Shown piece by piece: positions 24,125 to 33,620 of a stretch of 64,000 bases of DNA. This DNA comes from Chitinophaga sp. LS1. GTDB taxonomy: Bacteria > Bacteroidota > Bacteroidia > Chitinophagales > Chitinophagaceae. The notes under the pieces were generated by a model. The model saw nothing but the letters and a program-made list of their open reading frames with translations, did no database searches and was not told the origin of the DNA. Positions within the stretch are counted from its first letter, which is position 1. Each line of letters opens with the position of its first letter. The position numbers and the translations under genes were made by a program. Location of the stretch: positions 3,164,501-3,228,500 of the forward strand of contig NZ_CP128362.1 of the NCBI RefSeq assembly GCF_034274695.1, given 5' to 3'.

Positions 24125-25687
24125 TTATTTATAAGTCGCAGCCAGTTGCAGTGCTTTGTAAGCATTTACTACACCACCTGTTCTACACAGATCTTCCATA
24201 TATGTTTCTTTAGGCTGACCATTTTCATCACCAATTGTTACGGAATGCTCCACTTTCACTACAGACTTTAAGATGATCTCTTTTACCTGTACTGCTGTCA
24301 GTTTAGGATAATAAGAACGGATCAGCGCAGCCAGACCGGTTACTACCGGTGCCGCCATACTGGTACCATCATGGTAATCATATTTAGAACCAGGAATAGA
24401 AGAATAAATGCTTACACCAGGTGCAAATACGTCTACCGCAGTCTTACCATAGTTAGAGAAAGAAGCTGGCAGGCTCTCATCATCTTCCGGACCGGAAGCA
24501 CCTACTTCGATCCAGGCTTCAGCAGTACCACCACCCAGGTAAGTACGGTTAGGATAGTTAGCTACAGAATCTGTGTTCTGACCATCGTTACCTGCTGCGT
24601 GTACCAGCAGTACATCTTTAGACATGGCGTATTTCACCGCATCGTCTACTACTTTCTTATTTGGAGAGTAAGGTTTACCAAAGCTCATGTTGATCACTTT
24701 AGCACCATTGTCTACTGCATAACGCAGAGCATTGGCCACGTCCTTATCTCTTTCATCACCGTTAGGTACCGCACGCACTGGCATAAGCAATACATTGTCA
24801 GCTACGCCATTGATACCGAGGTTATTATTTCGGCCAGCACCGATGATACCTGCTACGTGGGTACCATGATCCGCATCCGGACCAGTTACATCGTTATTGC
24901 CATAATAGTGTTCTTCAGGATTTGCATAATTGTCACCTACGATGGCGCGGTTATCATAATCCAGGTTCAGCTGGTAATCTACCTGCTCTTTGAAGTGATC
25001 GTATGCTCTATCCAGTTCATTCTCTTTGAATGATTTATAGTCAGGGTAGCGCAGCAGTTGCTGACTTACGATCTGCTTGATCTGTGATTCTACCGGATTG
25101 TCTGTATTAAATGTCTGGAAATCAGCAGCAGTAGGATTTTCCTTGTTCATTTTGGCCACCATCGTATCCAGCATACCTTTGAAGCGGGACACACCGTAGA
25201 GTGACTTTTTAGCCTCGTCCAGCTCGTCCTCGTATTTATCAAGCAGTCTTTTATATTGGTAGAGACCGTTGGTGTCTGCAGAGGGATTGGCAAAACGGGC
25301 CTTACCTGCACGTACCAGGCGGGTAAGCTCCAGGTTGTCATAATCTACATTGCCTTTGGCAGAACCGATGAAGTCCCAGCCATTGATATCATCAATATAG
25401 TGATTCTTGTCGTCGTCTTTACCATTACCTCTTTTCTCCTTGAGGTTCACCCAGAGGACAGATTTCAGGTCTTCATGAGCGGTATCAATACCGCTATCGA
25501 TAATGGCTACTACTACAGGTTTAGATTTCTTGTCTTTCAGCAGTTCATTGTACGCCTTTTCTACACTGATACCGAAAACGGAATCTTTTTGCAGGTCCAT
25601 ATTTTGCCAGTTAGGTATCTGTGCATGCACTAATGAGGCTGACAGTAACAGTGCGGCGGCGATGGCTGCGTTTTTGAAAATATTCAT
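24125..25687 (-). CDS. Secreted subtilisin-like serine protease (S8)
   Basis: The 520-residue product has a signal peptide ending at about residue 23 (LLLSASLVHAQ). The catalytic triad is complete: Asp in AIIDSGIDTAHED (about residue 64), His in DHGTHVAGIIG (about 274) and Ser in HDGTSMAAPVVTG (about 441), with the oxyanion Asn in HAAGNDGQN. An insertion of about 150 residues between the Asp and His motifs carries many charged residues and helices, as in several Bacteroidota S8 proteases. There is no T9SS sorting domain at the C-terminus. It probably acts in the periplasm or outside the cell. It is monocistronic. Confidence 0.93.
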   Translation of the reverse strand: MNIFKNAAIAAALLLSASLVHAQIPNWQNMDLQKDSVFGISVEKAYNELLKDKKSKPVVVAIIDSGIDTAHEDLKSVLWVNLKEKRGNGKDDDKNHYIDDINGWDFIGSAKGNVDYDNLELTRLVRAGKARFANPSADTNGLYQYKRLLDKYEDELDEAKKSLYGVSRFKGMLDTMVAKMNKENPTAADFQTFNTDNPVESQIKQIVSQQLLRYPDYKSFKENELDRAYDHFKEQVDYQLNLDYDNRAIVGDNYANPEEHYYGNNDVTGPDADHGTHVAGIIGAGRNNNLGINGVADNVLLMPVRAVPNGDERDKDVANALRYAVDNGAKVINMSFGKPYSPNKKVVDDAVKYAMSKDVLLVHAAGNDGQNTDSVANYPNRTYLGGGTAEAWIEVGASGPEDDESLPASFSNYGKTAVDVFAPGVSIYSSIPGSKYDYHDGTSMAAPVVTGLAALIRSYYPKLTAVQVKEIILKSVVKVEHSVTIGDENGQPKETYMEDLCRTGGVVNAYKALQLAATYK

Positions 25688-25830
25688 ATGCTTTGTTCAT
25701 TGACTCCACAGCAGCAGTTCAATAGTAAAGATGTGCTCCCGGGGTAGATTTTATTGTTTATTGATAAAGTTGTCTGAGCGTAAAGGGGATTTAAAGGGCC
25801 GAAAATAGCCAATATAAACCTTTAAAAATG

Positions 25831-26211
25831 TTAAAAATTAAAGTACCCAATCACGGCCAGCCACACTATAGCCATGATAATCAAGGGTATCCACGCGGGT
25901 AATAATTTGTAGGGAGGAATGCCTCTCAAAAGCAGTCGCCATACCGGAAAGCTCAATAGAAAAGCAAAAATAAGGGAGGGTACAAAAATGACGTCAGTTC
26001 TGCCGGTTCTGTTATGCAGTATCATCTGCAAATGGAAGTATTCAAAAACCATGGCACCCAGCATGACAAAGGGAATGCTCTTTAACCTGCCTGTGTTTCG
26101 GAGGTTCACACAAAAAAGAATGGCGCCACCAATGGGCGTCATCAATATTGTATAGATGGCAATAAAGATCCTTGAATAAAGCGCCGTTCTTTGATCACTG
26201 CTTGCTGTCAT
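25831..26211 (-). CDS. Small integral membrane protein
   Basis: The 126-residue product has four predicted membrane segments (about residues 13-35, 45-62, 74-92 and 101-122) and short polar loops. No family is recognised. It stands alone between the subtilase gene and the terminator of the efflux operon. Confidence 0.6.
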   Translation of the reverse strand: MTASSDQRTALYSRIFIAIYTILMTPIGGAILFCVNLRNTGRLKSIPFVMLGAMVFEYFHLQMILHNRTGRTDVIFVPSLIFAFLLSFPVWRLLLRGIPPYKLLPAWIPLIIMAIVWLAVIGYFNF

Positions 26212-26242
26212 ACATTAAAAAATATGTCGCAAGATAGTATAA

Positions 26243-26278
26243 AAAGAAAGAGGTCCACAATTGCGGACCTCTTTCTTT
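26243..26278 (-). terminator. Terminator of the RND efflux operon
   Basis: Perfect 14-bp arms (AAAGAAAGAGGTCC and its complement, 26243-26256 and 26265-26278) with an 8-nt loop, placed 2 bp after the stop of the outer-membrane factor gene. Read on the minus strand it ends in a T-rich tract. Confidence 0.85.
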
Positions 26279-26280
26279 GA

Positions 26281-27681
26281 TTATTTCCATCCTCCACCAA
26301 GGCTTCGGTACAGCGTCACAACGGCTTGCAGCTGTTGTAGTTTGTCGCTGATACTGTTCAGCTGGGCGGTGAGCAGGCTTTGTTCTGAGGTGAGTACATC
26401 CGTATAGTTGGTATTGGATGTATACTTCAGTAGTTCTTTTGTATAGTCTACAGACTTTTGCAGGTAAGTGATCTGCTGGCCCCTGATGGAAGCCTTGTCT
26501 ATCGCGGCATTGTAGTCAAACAGGGCATTGGTCACCTCCTGACCTGCAGAGAGCAGGGTTGATTTGTAGGTAGCCAGGTACTCTTTCTGATTGGCTTCCG
26601 CCACCCGTAACCGTTGCTTGTTCTGACCCTGCTTGAAGATAGGCTGGGTTAGACTACCTACGATACTGCCAAAAAGGTGGGAAGCATCGAAGTAGTTATT
26701 CAGGCTGGTACCATTCAATCCACCGGTAGCGGTTATAGACAGGCTGGGGTAGAAGTACGTTCTGGCCACATTGGTCAACTCGTAATAGTAACGGAGCTGG
26801 TATTCAGCTTCCTGTACATCCGGACGGTTAGCCAGTAACTGTGCCGGCACCCCTGTTTTCAGATCCACATTGATGGATTGTTCCGCCAGTGTACCTCTGT
26901 CGATAGTACCTGGAGAACGACCCAGGTATACGCTGATGGTATTTTCTGTTTCCCGGATGTTTTGTAACAGATCCGGAATAGTCACCTCGGCAGAGTAGCG
27001 GTTAGCTTCACTCTGTACCACGTCAGCGCCGGTTACCACATCACTTTCTTTCAGTGTCTTCATGGTTTCCACATCAGCTTTGCGGTTTTCCACGGTTTGG
27101 CGGGTCAGTTTCAGTTGTTCGTCATATGCCAGCAATGCATAGTAATTAGTGGCGATGTTGGCGATCAGCTGGGTCAGTACCGCTCTGCGATAAGCTTCAC
27201 TCTGAAGGAGGGCGGCCATGTAGGAGCGCTTTGTACTACGCAGTTTTCCCCATATATCAGCTTCCCAGCTGGCGGTGGCGGAAAGCTCGTAGGTACGGTT
27301 GTAAGTAATAAAGCTACCGCCCTGTGAGATGGCTACTTTTTGCTGGGTCACAGAGGCAGTGGCTTCTGCTGTAGGCAGGAACGCCTGTTTGCTCTGGCGG
27401 AGATTGGCCGCTGCCGCTTCGAGGCGTGCAGTGGCAACCTGCAGGTCCAGGTTATTTTCTATGCCTTCTTTGATGAGGGCCTGTAAATGTGGATCTGTGA
27501 ATAACTGCGTCCATGGAAGATCGGCCATGGTCGTGCTATCGGTAGTCGTACTGTCGCGGTACAACTTACTGTCTGCCACATTCTCCGGTTGTTTGTAAGG
27601 TTTAGTAACCCTGCACGAAACAGCAAAGGTAGCAGCAGTCAATATGACCAACAGTGCTTGTTGTTTATTATTGGATTTCAT
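26281..27681 (-). CDS. RND efflux outer-membrane factor lipoprotein (NodT/OprM type)
   Basis: This 466-residue lipoprotein (lipobox ending at Cys23, FAVSC) has two outer-membrane-efflux (OEP) repeats forming the TolC-like barrel and helical tunnel. Typical segments are LPWTQLFTDPHLQALIKEGI near residue 54 and LLANRPDVQEAEYQL near 280. It is the exit duct of the tripartite pump. It is the last gene of the operon, 3 bp after the RND gene. Confidence 0.92.
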   Translation of the reverse strand: MKSNNKQQALLVILTAATFAVSCRVTKPYKQPENVADSKLYRDSTTTDSTTMADLPWTQLFTDPHLQALIKEGIENNLDLQVATARLEAAAANLRQSKQAFLPTAEATASVTQQKVAISQGGSFITYNRTYELSATASWEADIWGKLRSTKRSYMAALLQSEAYRRAVLTQLIANIATNYYALLAYDEQLKLTRQTVENRKADVETMKTLKESDVVTGADVVQSEANRYSAEVTIPDLLQNIRETENTISVYLGRSPGTIDRGTLAEQSINVDLKTGVPAQLLANRPDVQEAEYQLRYYYELTNVARTYFYPSLSITATGGLNGTSLNNYFDASHLFGSIVGSLTQPIFKQGQNKQRLRVAEANQKEYLATYKSTLLSAGQEVTNALFDYNAAIDKASIRGQQITYLQKSVDYTKELLKYTSNTNYTDVLTSEQSLLTAQLNSISDKLQQLQAVVTLYRSLGGGWK

Positions 27682-27684
27682 GTG

Positions 27685-30600
27685 TTACGCTTTTATTGTA
27701 GTATCCTCATCTTCTTCTTCATGCTTTTTGGTACTTACTTTTTCCTGTAAGGTCTGGAAGATGATGAATAATACAGGGATCATGAATACGCCTATCACGG
27801 TACCAAAGAGCATCCCGCCTACTGCCGCCGTACCAATAGAGCGGTTACCATTCGCACCGGCGCCGGTAGCGAACATCAGTGGCATCAGACCAAAGATGAA
27901 GGCGAAAGATGTCATGAGGATGGGTCGGAAACGGGCTTTCGCACCTTCTACCGCCGAATCCAGCATAGACATACCATGTCGCCGTCTTTCCACCGCATAC
28001 TCTACGATCAGGATGGCGTTTTTGGACAGCAGACCTATCAGCATGATCAGGGAAATCTGGAGATAGATATTATTGTCAATGCCAAAGATGCGGGCAAAAA
28101 GGAAGGTCCCTGTAAGGCCCACCGGCAGTGACAACAGTACTGCGAATGGCAGCAGGTAACTTTCATACTGGGCACTCAGCAGGAAGTATACGAATACCAG
28201 GCAGAGGATGAACACATATGTCGACTGGGAACCACTGGATTGTTCTTCACGGCTGATACCGGAGAACTCATATCCATAACCCGGTGGCAGTTTCTCTGCA
28301 GCCACTTCCTGGATCGCTTTTAATGCCTGACCAGAGCTATAACCTGCATTTGGAGAACCGTTTACTGCCATGGCGGTGAACAGGTTGAAGCGTGCTATAC
28401 TTTCCGGGCCATATGCCCTGGTAAGGGTAACAAACTCACTGATAGGCGCCATTTTGGAATCAGAGGTCCGTACATATATCTTGTTCAATCCTTCAATATT
28501 CGCCCTGTAGGCGGTATCTGCCTGTATCATTACGCGGTATTGCTTACCATACAGGTTGAAGTTGGAAGCATAATAACCACCATAATAAACCTGCATAGCA
28601 TTCATCACATTGTTCACAGTCAGACCTGCTTCTTTCACTTTAGCCACATTTACTTCCATCAGGTATTGAGGGAAATTCGGGTTGAAGGTGGTTGAAGCAT
28701 ACTGGATTTCAGGGCGCTTGCTCAGTTGTGCCAGGAAATCCTGTGCTACTTTATAGAACTCAGCGGTCGAATGTCCACCTTTATCCTGCAGCTGGAAGGA
28801 GAAACCACCAGCAATACCGAAACCGGTAATGGTAGGCAGTGACATCGGCATAATCTGCGCTTCCCTGATATGAGCTGTTTTTTGCATCAGGGCGGCAATT
28901 ACATCGTTATTGCTCATCGTACGATCACTCCATTTTTTCAGTTCCAGGATGATCATACCATATGAACTACCGCTACCCGCCAGCAGGTTCTGACCTGCCA
29001 TACGAAGGGTATTGTTCACCGCCGGAATAGTATGGCAGATGCTATCCAGTTCATTGGCGATAACAGTTGTACGTTCCATACTGGTAGCAGGCGGCATACT
29101 GATGTTTACGAATATGGTACCCATGTCCTCATCCGGTACAAAGCTACTGGAAGTGGAAGTCATCAGGTAATAAAGTCCACCGCCAAATGCTGCAACACCC
29201 AATAATACCAGCCACAGTTTCTTCGAAAGGAAGGTAACAGAGCGCGTATATTTAGTAGTAACAGTATCAAAAGCGGTATTGAATGAAGTATAAAACCGTT
29301 GTAGTACGTTCTTTTTCTTGTGTTCTTCCGAATGTGGTTTTAGAAAAAGGGCTGCCAGTGCAGGGCTCAGCGTCAAGGCGTTGATAGCGGAAAGTATGAT
29401 GGCAATAGCGAGGGTAATACCAAATTGCTTATAGAACACACCCGAAGAACCACTGATGAAAGTAACAGGTACGAATACTGCTGACATTACAAGGGTAATG
29501 GAAACGATCGCGCCGGAGATTTCACTCATCGCGTCAATAGAGGCCTTTCTGGCAGATTTATATCCCGTATCCAGTTTGGCATGTACGGCCTCGACGACGA
29601 CGATCGCATCATCCACCACGATACCAATGGCCAGTACCAATGCGAAGAGGGTCAGCAGGTTGATACTGAACCCAAACAGATTCAGGAAAAAGAAGGTACC
29701 AATAATCGCCACTGGTACGGAGATCGCAGGAATGAGGGTAGACCTGAAGTCCTGCAGGAAGATGAATACCACAATGAATACCAGCACAAATGCTTCGATC
29801 AGTGTATGAATTACCTTCTCGATACTGGCATCCAGGAATTTGTTGATATCCACCAGGTTGGTAGTATGTATTCCTTTAGGGAAATTCTTTTCCGCTTCAG
29901 CAATCACTGCTTTACAGTCATTAATAACCTGGCTGGCGTTGGAACCTGCCGTCTGGCTTACAGATACGTTGGTAGCAGGATAGCCGTTCACAGTAGCCAT
30001 GCTGCTGTAAGACTGGGCACCCAGTTCAATGCGTGCAATATCTTTGAGGTGCAGTAATTGCCCGTTGCCGGTCGACTTGATGATAATATTCCCAAATTCA
30101 TCGATGCTTTTCAGTTTACCGGAATAGCGGATTACGTACTGAAAGCTTTGATTACCCTGTTCACCAAATTTACCAGGCGCAGCTTCTATGTTCTGGTCAC
30201 TGAGTGCATCTGTTACATCAGCAGGCGTAAGTCCATAAACAGACATGACATCAGGTTTCAGCCAGATACGCATGGAGTAGTTCATGCTACCGAAGGCGTT
30301 TGCATTACCTACCCCGTTCACCCTTTTCAGAGCAGGGATCAGGTTAATTTCTACATAGTTTTGCAGGAAAGTCTGGTCATAAGCCGGGTTCTCGCTATAA
30401 AAAGCGGAGATGAGCAGATTACTACTCTGTTGCTTTTTCACTGTTACACCCGCCTGTGTTACTTCAGCTGGCAGGAGGTTGGAAGCAGTAGATACGCGGT
30501 TTTGCACGTCTACAGCTGCCTGGTCGGCGTCCCTTCCCACGTTAAAATATACGTTGATGGTGGCGCTACCGTCGTTGGTAGCAGTGGAGGTCATGTAAGT

Positions 30601-30825
30601 CATCCCTTCCACACCATTGATCTGTTCTTCCAGCGGCACGATCACACTATTCAGTACCACGTCGGCATTAGCGCCCGTATAACTGGCGGATACCTGCACT
30701 GTAGGAGGAGCGATATCCGGGTATTGCGCTATCGGAAGCGATACGAGTCCCAGGATACCCAATATGACAATGATCACCGAGATCACGGTACTGAGTACAG
30801 GACGTTCTATAAATGTCTTAAGCAT
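27685..30825 (-). CDS. RND multidrug efflux transporter, AcrB/HAE1 type
   Basis: The 1046-residue product has the full length and layout of HAE1 transporters: an N-terminal helix (FIERPVLSTVISVIIVILG), 12 membrane segments in two halves and two large periplasmic loops. The proton-relay aspartates are present in TM4 (GIVVDDAIVVVEAV, about residue 406). It exports drugs, bile salts or similar compounds using the proton gradient. It starts 21 bp after the adaptor gene. Confidence 0.95.
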   Translation of the reverse strand: MLKTFIERPVLSTVISVIIVILGILGLVSLPIAQYPDIAPPTVQVSASYTGANADVVLNSVIVPLEEQINGVEGMTYMTSTATNDGSATINVYFNVGRDADQAAVDVQNRVSTASNLLPAEVTQAGVTVKKQQSSNLLISAFYSENPAYDQTFLQNYVEINLIPALKRVNGVGNANAFGSMNYSMRIWLKPDVMSVYGLTPADVTDALSDQNIEAAPGKFGEQGNQSFQYVIRYSGKLKSIDEFGNIIIKSTGNGQLLHLKDIARIELGAQSYSSMATVNGYPATNVSVSQTAGSNASQVINDCKAVIAEAEKNFPKGIHTTNLVDINKFLDASIEKVIHTLIEAFVLVFIVVFIFLQDFRSTLIPAISVPVAIIGTFFFLNLFGFSINLLTLFALVLAIGIVVDDAIVVVEAVHAKLDTGYKSARKASIDAMSEISGAIVSITLVMSAVFVPVTFISGSSGVFYKQFGITLAIAIILSAINALTLSPALAALFLKPHSEEHKKKNVLQRFYTSFNTAFDTVTTKYTRSVTFLSKKLWLVLLGVAAFGGGLYYLMTSTSSSFVPDEDMGTIFVNISMPPATSMERTTVIANELDSICHTIPAVNNTLRMAGQNLLAGSGSSYGMIILELKKWSDRTMSNNDVIAALMQKTAHIREAQIMPMSLPTITGFGIAGGFSFQLQDKGGHSTAEFYKVAQDFLAQLSKRPEIQYASTTFNPNFPQYLMEVNVAKVKEAGLTVNNVMNAMQVYYGGYYASNFNLYGKQYRVMIQADTAYRANIEGLNKIYVRTSDSKMAPISEFVTLTRAYGPESIARFNLFTAMAVNGSPNAGYSSGQALKAIQEVAAEKLPPGYGYEFSGISREEQSSGSQSTYVFILCLVFVYFLLSAQYESYLLPFAVLLSLPVGLTGTFLFARIFGIDNNIYLQISLIMLIGLLSKNAILIVEYAVERRRHGMSMLDSAVEGAKARFRPILMTSFAFIFGLMPLMFATGAGANGNRSIGTAAVGGMLFGTVIGVFMIPVLFIIFQTLQEKVSTKKHEEEDEDTTIKA

Positions 30826-30846
30826 AATTCCTTTTTTAATAATAGG

Positions 30847-31998
30847 CTAGTCAATCTTCTGGTAGAGGCTGTCGGCATTTACTAAGCGGGGCTTGATCAG
30901 CGTGCTGTCGCGCAGGTTGCTGGCGCCTTCGATCACTATTTTGTCACCGGCTTTCAGACCACTTTTTACAATGAAGAATTGCCCGTTGTCATTGGCGGTT
31001 GTGGTGATAGGCTTACTTATGGCATAATTATCTTTGGTCACGATGTAAGCAAACCGTTTGTCCTGCAGTTCATAAGTAGCGCTTTGTGGAATCACAAGTG
31101 CAGAGTCTTCAGACCTTGGGATCCTGAGAATGGCACTGGCACCGCTTTTAATGATGCCCATTGGATTGGGGAAAGTAGCTTTGAACTGAACGGTACCGGT
31201 AGCAGTAGCAATGAGGCCACTGGCTGTTTCTACTTTACCTTTCAGTGAATATTCACTGCCATTGGCCAATACCAGTGTTACTGCAGGCAGGTGTTTCACT
31301 TTTTCTTCCAGCGTATTACCCGGGATCTTCTCGGAGAAATCAAGCAGTTGCTTTTCGTTCAGGGAAAAGTAGGCGTATACGTTACTTATATTAGAAAGGT
31401 TAGTCAGTGCTTCGGTGCTGGTGCTGCTTACCAGGGCGCCGATCTTGTAAGGGATGGTACCGATTACCCCATCAGCAGGCGCTTTGATAATGGTGTAGCC
31501 CACATTGGTTTCGGCGTTGGCCAATGTGGCCTGTGCCTGTGCCAGTGCGGCCTGTTTGGATTCCAGTGTATACAGAGCAGATTCCAGCTGGTATTTGCTC
31601 ACGATATCTTTCTCTACCAGCGGACGTACTTTATTTACATCCATCTGTGCTGCATTTACGTCTGCAACAGCACTTTTGATAGAAGCTCTGGCAGTTAAAA
31701 CATCTTGTTCATACTCAGGGTTGTTAATAGTAAACAACAGTTGGCCTTTCTTCACATTGGCGCCTTCATTTACATAGATCTCTTTCACATACCCATCTAC
31801 TTTGGGGCGGACCTCTATGACCTGTTGCCCCTGGATGGTAGCAGGAAAGTCATAGTGTATCGTGGCCTTGATAGGGGCTAACGAAATGACAGCATAGTCC
31901 TTTGCCGCGTCGGCCGGGTTCGGAGTCCCTTTTTTGTTATTGCCACAGGACAGCAGTAGAAGTGCTGCGCCGGCGACCGGTAAATAGATCTTCGACAT
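30847..31998 (-). CDS. RND efflux periplasmic adaptor lipoprotein (AcrA/MexA type)
   Basis: The 383-residue product has a lipobox at Cys18 (LLLLSCGNN). The order is barrel-sandwich half (EVRPKVDGYVKEIYVNEGAN), alpha-hairpin coiled coil (about residues 105-170), second lipoyl half (YTIIKAPADGVIGT), beta-barrel and membrane-proximal domains. It links the RND pump to the outer-membrane factor. It follows the tetR gene by 67 bp and leads the pump genes. Confidence 0.93.
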   Translation of the reverse strand: MSKIYLPVAGAALLLLSCGNNKKGTPNPADAAKDYAVISLAPIKATIHYDFPATIQGQQVIEVRPKVDGYVKEIYVNEGANVKKGQLLFTINNPEYEQDVLTARASIKSAVADVNAAQMDVNKVRPLVEKDIVSKYQLESALYTLESKQAALAQAQATLANAETNVGYTIIKAPADGVIGTIPYKIGALVSSTSTEALTNLSNISNVYAYFSLNEKQLLDFSEKIPGNTLEEKVKHLPAVTLVLANGSEYSLKGKVETASGLIATATGTVQFKATFPNPMGIIKSGASAILRIPRSEDSALVIPQSATYELQDKRFAYIVTKDNYAISKPITTTANDNGQFFIVKSGLKAGDKIVIEGASNLRDSTLIKPRLVNADSLYQKID

Positions 31999-32065
31999 AT
32001 AAGTATTTAATTATGTACATGACAAAAAAAAGTTCAGCTGATCACAGGGGCATATAGCTTACGGA

Positions 32066-32650
32066 TTAGTTGTTAAAGAGTGTGTTCAGTATCACAGTCT
32101 TCCTTTCTTTAACAATATTTTCATATTCCTGTTCATTCAGTCCAAACAAATGCTGATTAAGGGGTTTCACAATAAATGGATAGACTACAAGCGAAAAGAG
32201 ATTCATAATAAAATGTACCGGGTTGGAGCGCTGAATGGTGCCTTTATCCATTTCCTGTTGTACTTCGGTAATGAACTGCTGCATGAACACTTCCGGTTTA
32301 TCTTTCAGATAAATACCTTCCTGAATAGAGGCAGTCATGGATATTTCCAGGAAAGGATAGGTCTGCAGGCGTAGCAGTAATATCTCTACGAATTGCTCTA
32401 TCTTATTCCGGAAGGGCAGTGCAGCACATAGTACAGACTGGGTTTCCCTGATGGATTCCAGTCTGGCTCTTTCAAATACTGTGTCAAACAGCTGGTCCCG
32501 TGACTTGAAATAATAATGTATCAGGGTCCGGTTTACCCGCGCTGTATCGGCAATATCCTGTGTAGTGGCGTGCAGACGGCCTTCTGTGAAGAAGACATGC
32601 ATAGCAGTATCAATGATGTGCTGCTCTGTTTTTTTATCTTTGGACGCCAT
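32066..32650 (-). CDS. TetR-family repressor of the RND operon
   Basis: From the ATG at 32650 the protein has about 194 residues (the frame extends 9 nt further to a TTG at 32659). The HTH spans about residues 10-55 (ITDTAMHVFF... TQDIADTARVNRTLIHYYFK). The remainder is the helical ligand-binding domain. It is the first gene of the tetR-MFP-RND-OMF series. A palindrome touches its start codon and overlaps the predicted transcription start, pointing to autorepression and co-repression of the pump, with relief by a pump substrate (inference). Confidence 0.9.
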   Translation of the reverse strand: MASKDKKTEQHIIDTAMHVFFTEGRLHATTQDIADTARVNRTLIHYYFKSRDQLFDTVFERARLESIRETQSVLCAALPFRNKIEQFVEILLLRLQTYPFLEISMTASIQEGIYLKDKPEVFMQQFITEVQQEMDKGTIQRSNPVHFIMNLFSLVVYPFIVKPLNQHLFGLNEQEYENIVKERKTVILNTLFNN

Positions 32651-32670
32651 GTTTAACAAAATTGTTAAAC
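32651..32670. promoter_or_regulatory. Probable TetR operator
   Basis: Perfect 7-bp arms GTTTAAC and GTTAAAC flank a 6-bp AT spacer. The site lies directly before the tetR ATG and abuts the promoter -7 element, so the transcription start would fall inside it. Position and symmetry fit an autoregulatory TetR operator. Confidence 0.6.
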
Positions 32671-32677
32671 AAAAATA
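32670..32677 (-). promoter_or_regulatory. Bacteroidota-type -7 promoter element for tetR and the efflux operon
   Basis: TATTTTTG on the minus strand exactly matches the TAnnTTTG -7 consensus. No clear TTTG -33 element is found at standard spacing. It overlaps the operator palindrome by one base. Confidence 0.45.
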
Positions 32678-32707
32678 AGGAGAGGGGTGCTTCGATTTGA
32701 GACATTA

Positions 32708-32720
32708 CGCCAAATTGGCG
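32708..32720. repeat. 13-bp perfect palindrome between regulator genes
   Basis: CGCCAA-A-TTGGCG lies between the end of the AraC gene and the tetR promoter. It may be a weak terminator for AraC or a second regulator site; the T-tract is poor. Confidence 0.35.
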
Positions 32721-32744
32721 ATTTTCTGAGATGTAATCGGAAAT

Positions 32745-33596
32745 TTATACGGACATCACTTCCTGTTGAAAGGCACTGGGTCTTTTGTTGGTAACCTGGT
32801 AGAATACCTTGCTGAAAGCGGCGATATTACTATATCCTGTTTGATATGCGATCTCGCTTAGTGTCTGGTTTGTCTGCAAGATCATCTCTATTCCTTTCAC
32901 AACCCGGAGCATTTTCAGGTATTGAACAAAGGACATATCGAGTATATTAGTAAATAAACGGGAAAGGGTCCGGGGGCTGATATCAAATTCATTACTGAGT
33001 GACTCTAGGGTGATCTCCTGATCAAAATGGCGGCTGATAAATTGAAGTATGGGGGCCAGTCGTTCATGTGTGGTAGTAGGCAGGGCCACAGGCAGGGTAG
33101 TCGTACTTACTTCCGGCAATATATCTTTCAGCGATGCCAGAAACCGGAAGCCGGGGTCGCCAGGTCGTATATGTCCTTTCCAGCGGGTGGTATAGTTGAT
33201 CATCTGCAACAACAGCTCATTTACAGGATAAATACCCATTTTATTATAAAAAGGGGATTGCTGGTCATCTGAATTATAAAAATAGATGTTACGGGTAGCC
33301 GTGAACCTGGAGTGCCGCACCTGGATGTAGTGTTCCTGGTGTTTGGGTATCCATATATAATGGCGTGCGGGTATAACAAAAGATCTGTCCGGCAGGTTAC
33401 AATATGCGATGCCGCCTTCCACGTAGGTGAGCTGTCCTTTATGATGAGCATGCATCGGCCATTTACGCTCAACCTTATCAATCATGACAAATACAGAATC
33501 GGGAATAGTGTCAATATCGGCTAAATACTCTTCGAGGAACATGTGGCGCGTTTGGATAAATAATTGGCAATTTAGATAAAATGGCTCGTTCCCCAT
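32745..33596 (-). CDS. AraC-family transcriptional regulator
   Basis: The frame is open from 33632, but that start would overlap the divergent TolC gene. The ATG at 33596 (MGNEPFY) follows an AGGA, and one at 33542 (MFLEEYL) is also possible. An N-terminal cupin-like sensing domain (KWPMHAHHKGQLTYVEGG) is followed by a double HTH AraC domain in the last 100 residues (ITLESLSNEFDISPRTLSRL, then TGYSNIAAFSKVFYQ). It probably controls the divergent TolC/EmrAB-like operon, whose promoter lies in the shared start region (inference). Confidence 0.87.
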   Translation of the reverse strand: MGNEPFYLNCQLFIQTRHMFLEEYLADIDTIPDSVFVMIDKVERKWPMHAHHKGQLTYVEGGIAYCNLPDRSFVIPARHYIWIPKHQEHYIQVRHSRFTATRNIYFYNSDDQQSPFYNKMGIYPVNELLLQMINYTTRWKGHIRPGDPGFRFLASLKDILPEVSTTTLPVALPTTTHERLAPILQFISRHFDQEITLESLSNEFDISPRTLSRLFTNILDMSFVQYLKMLRVVKGIEMILQTNQTLSEIAYQTGYSNIAAFSKVFYQVTNKRPSAFQQEVMSV

Positions 33597-33601
33597 AATC
33601 C

Positions 33602-33609
33602 TAACTTTG
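33602..33609 (+). promoter_or_regulatory. Possible -7 element for the TolC-HlyD-MFS operon
   Basis: TAACTTTG exactly matches TAnnTTTG and lies 12 bp before the first ATG. The leader would be very short (start at the ATG at 33627 is then possible), and no -33 TTTG is seen at ideal distance. Confidence 0.3.
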
Positions 33610-33620
33610 CATGCAGAATA

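Noticed and set aside
24371..25033. 220-codon plus-strand frame opposite the subtilase gene
   Set aside because: Lies fully antisense to a well-supported protease; composition is unlike a real protein (Ile/Tyr/Arg-rich) and has no neighbours.
30058..30885. 275-codon plus-strand frame opposite the RND gene
   Set aside because: Antisense shadow of a conserved 1046-residue transporter; no domain signature.
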